From: Artocarpus heterophyllus
Taxonomy: Eukaryota > Streptophyta > Magnoliopsida > Rosales > Moraceae
DNA length: 64,000 nucleotides
Assembly (NCBI GenBank): GCA_025403435.1
Contig: CM046341.1
Location: 1,812,591 to 1,876,590 of the forward strand
Direction of reading: 5' to 3'
Below are positions 11,680-21,694 of the stretch, piece after piece. The first letter of the stretch is position 1. Every line of letters begins with the position of its first letter. Made by a program: the position numbers and the translations under genes. Under the pieces are notes generated by a model that was not told the DNA's origin, ran no database searches, and saw nothing but the letters and a program-made list of their open reading frames with translations.

Positions 11680-14020
11680 TGTGATGTTTGTAGTTTGGGA
11701 CTTGAAGATTTGGTGAAGAATGGCAAAAGCTCTCCAAGATTTTAAATGGTTAGTGGAGAAATATCAGCCTATGATGGAAATAAGACGTGGGAAATTATCA
11801 AAGGAATATGTTTGGAAACAAGTGGCCTAAATGAGAATCAAGATGTAAAAATTCTTAATTCTCACTCATGGAATATAGTTTTTTTTTTTTCTTTTTTTGC
11901 TGTCTTGTGCTGCAAGAAACAGAAGATGCACCAAAGGGTAATTGTCCACTTTTGCTTGTCTAATATATTGTAGAAGTTACTGTTCAGGATATTTTTTCTT
12001 TGAGGTTTCGAATCAATCATTGGGAGAATTTAGCGATAAGTTTAACAAAATAAACTATTCACGTGAAAGAACGGTTCTAATCACCCGTTATAACTTTGAC
12101 AATGAAAAGTCTTTACATGTTACAATAAAAACTAAAGTATAAACCTTTCACATGTTACATTTCTCAAACTAAAACAGTTAATTCTAACCGTTTTTTCAAA
12201 AATCTACAATTGTCATATTATTATATCCTAATTGCAAAATGTATATAATTTAATAAAACATGAAGAAAATTTAACAATCTATAAATACACATTAACGTGT
12301 CAAAAATTCTTCTAATTATTAATGGTTTTGCACCAAGGGATATCTCTATGTTTATTGGAGATCTCAAAGAATATTGCTATTTTTCTAGTGCCTTTAATTT
12401 ATTATTTTTTAAAACACGTTTTTGTTTGATTTGATGGATGAAAGGATGTTTTACTACGTTTTTTTTAAAAAAAAGGAATATTGTAAGAACGAATTTAGCG
12501 GTTTGCATTTTGCACAACATGAAGAAAGTTTTAAGTGGGAATATCAACTTCTTGAATAAGAATATTATGACATGAACATTTGCATAAATCACAATAGCAT
12601 CGTCAACTCCTCAACCAAAACTTAAAAATGGGAGTATAAAAAGAGTAATGCCAAGTGTCTTGATTATTAGCCTAAACTTTTCATGCCAACAAATGGGGAC
12701 TGATATTTTTAATCTCAATTAATGTGAGAATTTTTTTAACTCCTACAAATAAAAAGAAGATAAACAATTGTGGTCAATTTGTATTGAAAAAAAATAAGGA
12801 TATTATATAGAGGCTCATGAACAATTGTTTTTGCTTGGATGCTTGAATGGGACACAAATAATTTATTGATAGATAAACAACTTTTTTGTCGTTTCTCTCT
12901 TTTTTTTAAAAAAAAAATACTCTGTGGATATGGGTTTATCTTGTCAAATCTTAAGGACAGATAGGATATATATCATGCATTTTTTATTTGGTAAAATTAG
13001 ATTGAACTTTTATATGTTTTCTCTTGATGAGGTAGAACTTTCTACGTGCGGAATCTACTAGATTCTTCCCTATATATTTCATCACACACGTAGGAACCTA
13101 ATAAAAAAATAATATTTGTTGATATCAATTAAAAAAAAAAAGATGTTAGTGTTAGCAAAAAAACCAGATCATCAGGCACCAAACTTACTATATATTGCAA
13201 ACCGACATCCAATATTCGTTATTCTTGGTCTCTTTTGTTCTTTACTATCACAACTTTACACACAAAATTAGTTTTTTCAAAATTTTGGAGCTTTGATACC
13301 CATATTTGTCAACATTTGAAGGCTCATACGTAAGAAAATCAAAAGCCTATGAGGAATACTACTCACCCTCCATCTCATTTTGTTTTTCTTGCACACATGC
13401 ACTTTTTCTTCTACACCCAATATTAGGGTTCAAATCTAACATTATAACATACCATCATGATATGATAATTTGCAGGTCCATAATTAGGCCTAATTTTGAA
13501 ATATCTCAAAAGGGTATATATAACTAAAGATTTTAGGCCTAAATTACCACTAAACTTATTAAGTGAGGACAAATTTTTTTTGAAGTTGCCTTCAACTTTC
13601 TATCATCATGATCAAATGTCTGGCTATGGTTTCTCAAGAAAGATTGATTGCCTAGCTTGGCCCATAAAGGCTCAGTCACAATTCTATATAACATGTGCAC
13701 AGAGAATTCACAACATAAAAGCCAAAATGTACTTGGGTTAGAAAGAGGGACAATTACAGAAGGAAAAAAAGAAAGGCCAAAACTATACACGTGTCTCTCC
13801 ATATTCAATTGTGACTAGATAACTTTTAATTAAGAAAAAAGAAGAAGTAAATGTATGACTTTATGTTTTGCAAGCAGAATACCTTTCTAGCAAAGTTTTC
13901 AGAACCAACCATTGTCCCCTATATGTGACTACTTAATCAAAATGCCTATGCTTTTATAATCCCTTTGGGGTCCTTACCCTTTAAGCAACCTTTGCTCCAA
14001 TCGATTCTTTAATAACTAAT
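11680..14020. other. AT-rich intergenic sequence
   Basis: No gene was recognised. It contains a small inverted-repeat element at 12065-12206 and many A and T runs. Open frames here are short and show no familiar motif. Confidence 0.5.
12065..12206. mobile_element. MITE, about 140 bp
   Basis: The left end GAAAGAACGGTTCTAATCAC is matched by the reverse complement of the right end (GAAAAAACGGTTAGAATTAAC). A related copy in the same orientation lies at about 33345-33475, sharing the ACATGTTA and GTTCTAATC segments. Confidence 0.5.
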
Positions 14021-14057
<37 letters not shown>

Positions 14058-14158
14058 TCTTGTCATTCCAAAACCTTTTAAAAAATATATATACCAGTCT
14101 TCTTTTCCCTCTTGAGGTCTGCCTGCATGAATTCTAGCTCGTTTTGGAGGCCAAAGAA
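14021..14158 (+). promoter_or_regulatory. CT microsatellite and TATA-like box of the DUF1218 gene
   Basis: An uninterrupted CT repeat spans about 14024-14054, followed by TATATATA near 14085, about 75 bp before the ATG at 14159. CT repeats close to the start are common in plant core promoters and leaders. The transcription start is not visible directly. Confidence 0.5.
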
Positions 14159-15512
14159 ATGCCGAAAAACATGGCCGTCACGCATGCAGATCTCGCCCCT
14201 AGCCGCCGAAGAACCGATTTGGGCAGCAAACTTGGTGTCTTCCTCATAGTCTTGACCATTCTTTGTGGCTTGTTTTGCTTCATTCTCTGCCTTATGGCTG
14301 AAGCCACTCGCTCAGAGGTATAATAACACAAGAGGCATAACAACTTCTCTCTTTTTTTTATGTGCGTGTAAATTGCCAAAATGATTTTTTTTTTTTGGGT
14401 TTGATATCATATTTGTAGATGACATGGATAGGCAGTGAAGAGAAAGGAAAAGAGGAGAGAAATGAATGTGTGTATAGTGGAAGTGGGAAAATGCCTTTGT
14501 TGTGTGCTGCAGGTGCATTTGTGGGATTGGCAATTGCCATGATGATTGAACACACATTCATGTTGATTGTAGTTAGTAAGCTCCCACCATCTGCTTTGGT
14601 CACTTTGGACCCTGATTTAGGCTCTTCTAGGACTTTGACAAGGCAAGCCGCTTTCTTCTACGTCACAACTTGGTGAGCCCTTTTTTCTTTACATTCCATT
14701 TTTCATCTCAATCATAACATTAAACTTTGCACTTTTTTTGAATAAAGCGCATGTTATACTTATGTTATCCTGTAATTGAAAAAAAAAAAGATTGCTTGTT
14801 TGATTGAACCCACAACCCTTCACACCCAAGCCCTTCCCAACCCCCCTCTATGTCATTAGGCCAACAGGTCTTAGGATCGAGTCCATCATAAGAACGTGAG
14901 CCTAACACATTATCTGTTATTCTCTAATCATATGGTAAGAAACTACTAATTATCACTACCCTTGATCATCCCTAATAGTCTTTTATTATTGTGTTCTCTA
15001 TACAATAATACGTATACCATATCGTCTTATGGTTCATGTGACATATGAATTTGTGATTGGTTAATTACCGTAATTATCAAACTCACCGTAAAAAAAATAA
15101 GTTTTTTTTTTTTTTCAGGATTTGTTTTGCTGTTGGGGAAATCTTGTTGCTGATTGGGCTGATTGTGGAGTCAGGGCATTTGAAGAACTGGTCAAGGCCA
15201 AGACCTACTTGCCTTGTGATAAGAGAAGGCCTTTTCTCAGCCGTTGGGGTGTTTGCCTTGGCTTCAGTTTTCCTTGCTGCTGGGTTGTACTTGACGGCTC
15301 TAAGGGCACAGAGGATATCCCAAGAGCAAGAAAACGTGAGGCAGCAGATTCTTGAGGCCTCGGCCCTCTATGCATCACCACCGAGGTCGCTCAACCATCA
15401 CCGCATCGCCACCATTGCCAGGGAGGATCCTGTATTTAGAGAGGATCATAGTGATGACCAAGCAAGTTTTGTGTTTCCATTGGCTCATAGGAAGGACATA
15501 ACTTTAGTCTAA
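14159..15512 (+). CDS. DUF1218 family four-pass membrane protein (MWL/DESIGUAL-like)
   Basis: Exons 14159-14317, 14419-14672 and 15119-15512 join in phase to 268 residues. Start MPKNMAV is used here; the Met at 14171 (MAVTHADLAPSRR) is a good alternative. Four hydrophobic segments are visible: LGVFLIVLTILCGLFCFILC, then PLLCAAGAFVGLAIAMMIEH, then ICFAVGEILLLIGLIVESG, then GLFSAVGVFALASVFLAAGL. The first ends in AEATRSE, a family hallmark. A Cys (NECVYSG) lies in the first loop, and the C-terminal tail is hydrophilic. The pattern fits DUF1218, the family of MODIFYING WALL LIGNIN and DESIGUAL proteins linked to secondary wall lignin and leaf symmetry. Which member this is cannot be told. Its final 18 codons are repeated, diverged, at 17748-17798. 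Confidence 0.9.
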
Positions 15513-15555
15513 TGCTATAAATTATTTGAAAAAAAAATGTTAACTTTACAAAGAA

Positions 15556-15712
15556 AGCAAAAAAGTATGATTTGACAAGTGAAAGTAGCTTAGTTGGTTG
15601 TAAGTCCCTTCACCTCAACCATAGGTTGAGGGGTTTGAGTCACGCTTAGCCCCACTCAAAAGCAGGTGGCATTCCCCCTTCCCCTACATAAAAAAAAAAA
15701 AGTATGAATTCA
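15556..15712 (+). mobile_element. tRNA-derived SINE (Au-like)
   Basis: A perfect A box, TAGCTTAGTTGG, lies near 15586, and a B-box-like GGTTTGAGTC about 40 bp later, separated by a short hairpin (CCTCAACC...GGTTGAGG). The sequence ends in an A run. Flanking AAAAAGTATGATT and AAAAAGTATGAATT look like a target-site duplication. No coding capacity is expected. Confidence 0.7.
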
Positions 15713-15746
15713 TATATAGTTTTATGTATAGTGTTTTTTTTTTTTG

Positions 15747-16550
15747 GTTATGAGTACTAATAACTTTTAAACTTTAAGGTCTTCCTCGTTTTACTCTCTG
15801 AACATTAAAAATCATTATTGTACGCGATGAACTTTTAAAACTCCTCACTTTGCCTTATGAATTTTAAAAATTATCATTTTGTACTTGAACTTTCAAAGCT
15901 CCTCATTTTACCTCATATTTTCTGATTTTTTGTTTAAATAGATAAAATTAAGATGATTCTCATATATCAACTTGAACAAAAATATGATTTTATCATTATC
16001 AAGTTTTGTTTCATATTTACACTTTCATTTAATTTTTTTTATATGCTCTTATTTAGTAATGGTCTATATGCACATTTCTTCTCAGTGTTGTTCATTAATT
16101 TATTCTCATCTTTAATGCGTAATTTATCTTCTTTAGTATTCAAATTCAAATATCGATGAATAATATCGACCTATTAATGAGTTACGCATTAAAAAATAGA
16201 AAAATGTGTAGACAAACCTTTCCTAAATTAGGGTTCAAATAAAAAAAAAAAGTGTTAAGTGGTAGTTTAAACATGTAACTAAACTTAAGACTGATAAAAT
16301 CTCATTTTTGCCTTTACAGGTGGCCCATGTGCAGATCATGTAAGCTTAATTCTGTCTATTTGAATGAAAAACCAAAAATTAAAGAGAAAAGTGAGGAGTT
16401 TTAAAAATTCAAGAGCAAAATGATGATTTTAAAAATTCAAGGGGCAAACTAAAGAGTTTGAAAAGTTTAAGGACTAAAATGATGATTTTTAAAGTTCAAA
16501 GCACAAAGTAAAGAAGATCTTAAAATTTAGAGGTCGTTACTATTATTAAC
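15747..16550. mobile_element. Foldback element, about 800 bp
   Basis: The arms are about 170 bp and built from repeated units of the type AACTTTTAAACTTT / CTCCTCACTTTGCC / TTTTAAAAATTATCATTTTG. The right arm (16385-16550) is the reverse complement with scattered changes. The ends sit in a T run, so the target duplication is ambiguous. The diverged duplicate of this flank (18650-18700) lacks the element. Confidence 0.7.
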
Positions 16551-17740
16551 TCTTTTTTTAAGGAATGGAATGAAAAAAAGACTATCCTAACTAATCTAGA
16601 GGCGTTTAGCTAAGTGGATAAAGAAATGCAAAGAGAACATAGGTGTTTATACCAGCACCGAGTATTTTTGTAGAAAAGCCCAGGAATGCCTTTAGCAAGA
16701 CTTTTTAAATTTTAAGGGTATGGGGTCATATGGAATGGCTTGTTGATGTATTATGAGAATAATCAATTCTCTATGTTATTCAGAATTCTTTTTGGCATAG
16801 TTCAAATTACAATAACAAACTAAAAGAAATAGCAAAACTGCATTGGTACCCACAATCACTACATGAATAACTTCTCAAAATGAAATGGCTATTGGCAAAT
16901 ATTGTATAGGAAAAAAAGAAGAAGAAAGAAATCATAAACTTGGTATAGTTGTGCTGTTATTAGTTTAAGTGGACTTAACACCTAAACATTTTTTTTTTTT
17001 TAACCTAGCGGTAGTTTTGCTTTATCACCGTATATGCAGTAAATGATACATCTGAACTGATAAATAACAACGCTCTTTGTCTTAGGTCAGATGGTTTGGT
17101 TTGGGCTCTATCACCGCAGCCCTCCAGCCTCCTTCCACGCTTTACTCTATCGGCCTCCACCAAGCCTCCCTCTCTGGTACCAACAAGGGCCAATCCACCA
17201 CCCACCATCTTGATATGATCCCTCAAAGGGCAAAATCCCAACCGCATACCACCCAACTTTCGCAATAATCAAAGTCGTCCTTTAGTCTCCCAGGCCTGCC
17301 GGTCCACCAACTCCCTTCAATACCCCATCACAAGCCTCCGTACCCTACCAAGCAACCCCTACACCACCACCAAATCCCCTCCTGACCAAAGCCCCTCTAT
17401 AGTGAAAAAAAATAAAACTAAAAAAAAACTAGGTGCCACTCTCTTCCCAAGACTAGAGCACCAACACCTACTTGAAGGGCTGTCGTCGGGCTTCAGCCCA
17501 AGGGATGAGAAGGGGGAAGATGCTAATGAAACCCCAAAAAAACCTTGTAGAGATGGGAACTAGAGAGATAAAGAATAAAGAGCCGTACAATCAGTATTTT
17601 AATTGAGATTTTCTTGTAATTTATGTAAATTAAATATTTTAGAGTCTCTTAAATTATCATTAAAAGTTAAGTGTTTTTTAGGATGAATTTTGCAATTTAT
17701 GCTAATCTTTAGAGATGTCAATATTATCATACTTGGTAAT
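16551..17740. other. Intergenic, with a GC-rich segment
   Basis: 16640-16960 is the first copy of a flank duplicated at 18770-19430. 17060-17540 is clearly more C-rich than its surroundings, with many CC-rich words (such as CCACCACCAAATCCCCTCC). It has no convincing open frame beyond an 86-codon minus frame that I do not recognise. It may be a fragment captured by a transposon. Confidence 0.45.
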
Positions 17741-17798
17741 AACTAATGACCAAGCAAATTTTGTGTTTCCAAAGGCTCATAGGAAGGACCCAATTTAG
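17741..17798 (+). pseudogene. Fragment of the DUF1218 gene (last exon end)
   Basis: The sequence from 17748 reads DQANFVFPKAHRKDPI followed by TAG. This parallels DDQASFVFPLAHRKDITLV at the end of the gene at 14159-15512. Similarity begins a few bases upstream (ATGACCAAGCAA) and is lost after the stop where another element starts. With the matching flank at 18590-19430 it marks an old tandem duplication. It carries only the tail and cannot encode a protein. Confidence 0.8.
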
Positions 17799-17802
17799 CG
17801 TA

Positions 17803-18135
17803 AGAGTCTATTTGAGATAGCTTGTGCTTTTATTTTTAAGCAGTAGAAGAAAAAAAGCATAAGCTAAGGTTTTTTATTAGCGTTTGTATAGTGCATGAAA
17901 AAGTATTTTTTTATTTAAAAAGAGCTTTTGAACTTATTTTATAAAGAAGTCAAAAGCTCTTATTGATATAAAAAGTAATGTAATTCAAGGATATTGATGA
18001 AATTCTTAAGGTTAAAAGTATAAATAGAACAGTTTTTATAAGTGCTTTTTTCATAAGCATCTTTGATATGACTTTTCCAACAAGTGCTTATAAAAGCCAT
18101 AAGTACTTGTCCATGGGTCACCCAAATAGACTCAT
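17803..18135. mobile_element. Inverted-repeat element, about 330 bp
   Basis: The left end GAGTCTATTTGAGATAGCTT is mirrored by the right end, whose reverse complement begins GAGTCTATTTGGG. The inside is rich in AAGCTTTT and GCTTATAAAAGC-like words. The element begins right after the DUF1218 fragment. Sequence to 18590 is AT-rich and may hold a second related insertion. Confidence 0.5.
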
Positions 18136-18892
18136 AAGCAGCTTTGGGAAAGAATAATAGTTCATTTAGTGCGTTGGTTTGGAATTGTGTGGTTTAAAAC
18201 TTTATGGTTTAACTGTTGGTTTTAAATTGTATGATTCAAATAGTGGTTTTGAACTAATGTTTAAAACGAGAATAAAATATCACATCAAGTTTAAAACGAA
18301 AATTAGTATTTAAAAAACTATGATTTATGGAAAAAAAAGAATGAAATTGGTTTTTACTGTAGAAAATGATTCAAAACATCTAACTTAAAAGGGGACAAAG
18401 TTTAAATTTTGAGAGTTTGTGCTGTTTTAAAACATTTTTCATGATTTGAACTGGTCTTAGTTATTGCTCCATCAAATTTAGTTTAAACTGTTTTAAATGT
18501 TTTTAAACCTATGTACCTATCGGCTTATAAACTAAAAGCAACTTAAAATAAGCTATTTTAAATGGGTTCTAACACTAAAATGCAAGCTGTAATTAAAAGA
18601 AGAAAAAATTGAAACTCTACACGCAAATATAAAAGGTATAAATTCATACTTAGTTTTGTGTACTCTTTTTTTAATTAATTTTTTTTACAATTAAAAATTG
18701 GAATGAAAAGGGCCTTGACTAGTCCAATGCTTTTTGCTAAAATAAGTTCTACAAAACTACCACCACGCAGGAGGGCATAGGTGTTTTGCACAAGCCAATG
18801 ACTTTAGTAATACTTTTTTTTTTTTGGTTGTTGAATATTAGTAAGATTTTTTAAAGTTAATATGTGTTCACATGGAACGACTTGTTGATGAA

Positions 18893-19268
18893 TTTTAAGA
18901 AGGATGCACCTTAAACTTTGAGAGTATGGCAGTTTTGATTCTGAATTTTTGAATTTCACAAATAAGACTAAATTTTATTATAATTGTAATTTAACGGCTA
19001 ACAAACATCAATTAATAGATGAAAATAATCCTCGATTATTCTGAAAAAAAAACCATAAACTTTTTTATTGGTTGGCAAGCTGCAACTGAACTTTTTTAAT
19101 TTTAGAATTTTGGACTCTAATTGTGGTCTATTAATTGATGCCAATTCTTGATTGGAATGTATTGTTATGGATTGTAAAGTTTATGGTCTAAAATGTCAAA
19201 ATTAAAAATTTAAGGTGTAATATGCAAAAGACTATCAATTAAGGGTGTATGATTGCAATTTACCCTTT
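18893..19268. mobile_element. Foldback element with matching empty site
   Basis: Arms: ATGCACCTTAAACTTTGAGA at the left, and the reverse complement of the right end reads ATACACCCTTAATTGATAG. The flanks TTTTAAGA and TTTTGAGA resemble a target duplication. The duplicated flank near 16745-16765 reads GATGTATTATGAGAATAATC with no insert, so it serves as the empty site. Confidence 0.65.
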
Positions 19269-19269
19269 T

Positions 19270-21420
19270 GAGAATAATCCTTTTTCATTTTATCCAGAAC
19301 TCATTTTCGCATATTAATTTGGTTCAAATGACAACCACAAATTATAAGAAATAGCAAAACTGCTAAAGCGCTTAATATTACTTCATGAATAAACACTTCA
19401 AGTAAATGACAATACTTTTTTCCAACAGACAGATAACAATCCTCATTATTATGGGACTAATAACTCTTTACAAATTATGAATTCTATATTCATTTTGAGT
19501 TGGAACCACCATAATTGGTCTTTTTTTTTAATAAGTTGTTTGGTAAATGCGGTTTAAACTATTAGTTTAAACTAATTTTAGTTAAAAATATTGTAATATA
19601 TGAGAATTTTATATCGTAATAACTAAAAGTTTTGTTTGAAACTTACGTTGGTAAACATACTATAAGAGTGAGACAAAAAAAAAACTAAAACAACAACAAT
19701 TGTTGTTGTTGGTTTTCCCCCCTTGCTAAATGCCAATGCAGATGTGTTGTGTGGGCAAATTTCAAGGCAAAATTTCCCATGTGCAAAAATGATTAATAAA
19801 CAACTGTCCTGAAATAGTTGGTTTTGGGCTTTTGAGACTTTTGGGTGGGTTGCTCGTTGGTCAGTGGTTAGAACACTTTTGTGGGCCTAAGATGTTCGTG
19901 TTTACAAAAGGCCCACCCTGCAGGGGGACAGTCCAGTACAAGTTAGGGGAGCTTTCAGGATCAATCAAATAGTTGTAAAGTGTTTGCGCATCACAGTTAT
20001 AACAAAAGTGAGAATGATTTTAATGCAATATTAGCACTTTATTTTCCCCTTTGTTTTTATTGTGAAAAATTTTGAAAATGTTTTTGTGTGTTTTTTGAGA
20101 CAAAAATTTTAAAAACACTTTCAGTATAATTTTAAAAAAAAATTATTTTTTTTATTAAAAATATTTTCACTTATTTTAAAAATAATATCAAATAGTCTCA
20201 ATTGTGATATATAAAAACTTTATATTATAATAGTTAGAACTATATGTTGTTAAACGAAGCCTATACTTGTATGTTTTTCGACAAAAAGATGGTTATAATT
20301 GTATGCTTTTTTTTTCTATTTTTTCTTCAAAATAGAATTTGCTCAAATCAGTGGTTGGTGATTTATTAAACGCTCACCAAAATCCAAAATACTTGTTTCT
20401 AAAGTGAAAGCTTTTCGTTGTTTCTTACAAGTTACTAATAACTTGCTTTGTTTTTATTTTATTCTATTTTAAACGAGAATAATTTTTTTCCTGTTTTCTT
20501 TTTTAACTAATGAAAGGAGAATAAAACTATCGTCATAATCGTACTGTTATTTTTATTTTTTCAGAAAAAGAATAAATTAGTGGTGATAAATTATATAAAA
20601 ATAAATAAATAAAAACAAGTTGTGCTCTCCAACCGACCCAATTACATCGCATACTGTCCACAAAAACTTGCAATAAATACATTATATTCTTATTTATCTG
20701 ATCCAATATTTATCTCCTTTTACTAATCCTCTAAAAATAAAACTCCTTTTGCTATTTTTTTATTTATTAGATATTTTTTGAAGAACCTATTCAAACAATA
20801 AAAATCAACGAAAATAGATCAAAACAATAACGCTACAAATTTCGCAGTTGGTTTTTTTTTTAAATAAAACAAACATATAATTTTTTTACGAAATCAAATG
20901 TTTTACATATATTAGAAATTAAGGGCAAGTCTAACAAACCCTAATAGAATGAAATAACAGCAGATGAATAATAATAATCCCTGATTTATAGAATAATAAT
21001 AATAATAGTAATAGTAATGAGAATTGATTTTTTTTTTGGTGTTTATTTTTTCACCTATTACAAAATGAAATAGGAAGTTGTCCACTTTAAAAAAAAAAAA
21101 TTCAAAATCAGTTGTTAAAAAGTATGAAGATTTACAATTGAAAAGATTGATAATTTTTTAGGGTATTTTTTATTTATTCTGTAACTCTTTCAAACTATTT
21201 TCAAATTTATAAGAAAATGTATTTAATTACTTTTTAAATTGAAAACCCGTTTTTAGTCCTTTTCTGTTTTCCTTTTCTTGCTTTTGAAAGCATTTTTTGT
21301 TTTCTTTTCACGTAAAGTAAACGCGTACAGATCATTTTCAATCCAAAAAATTTATAAAATAATTATTCTGAATTTCTTTTTCGAGTAAAAATAATTATTC
21401 TAAATTAAAACAAAACAAAA
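19270..21420. other. AT-rich intergenic sequence
   Basis: No gene is visible. 19590-19620 contains the recurring core ATATGAGAATTTTATA found in several small elements here. 19680-19720 has a short AAC/GTT palindrome (AACAACAACAATTGTTGTTG). The rest is long A and T runs. Confidence 0.5.
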
Positions 21421-21694
21421 CCTAAAAGCCCGTTATTATAAGAACATCTTCCAAAAAATAAAAATCCAAACCCACTTTTCAATCTCGCAGTCTCTCACTC
21501 TCTCAGACTGTCTCTCCTCTTTCTCTCTCTAAAATCCTAGGTTTTGGCTCTCTAAAGTTTCATTCATATTCGATATCAATCGCTTCAATTCCGTTTCATT
21601 TCTCTCCGATCGATCGCCAATCTGACGAACGATCTCTGATTAGGGTTTTCCATTGCAGAAGGTTCGAGCTTGAGAAGACCAAAAAACCCCAAAT
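21420..21694 (+). promoter_or_regulatory. Promoter and 5'UTR of importin alpha
   Basis: An AAGCCCG motif (about 21426, similar to site II/TCP elements of growth genes) and a TTATAAGA box (about 21437) precede a CT-rich leader (21485-21530). The leader runs to the ATG at 21695. The sequence around the start is AAATATGTCG. Confidence 0.5.
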
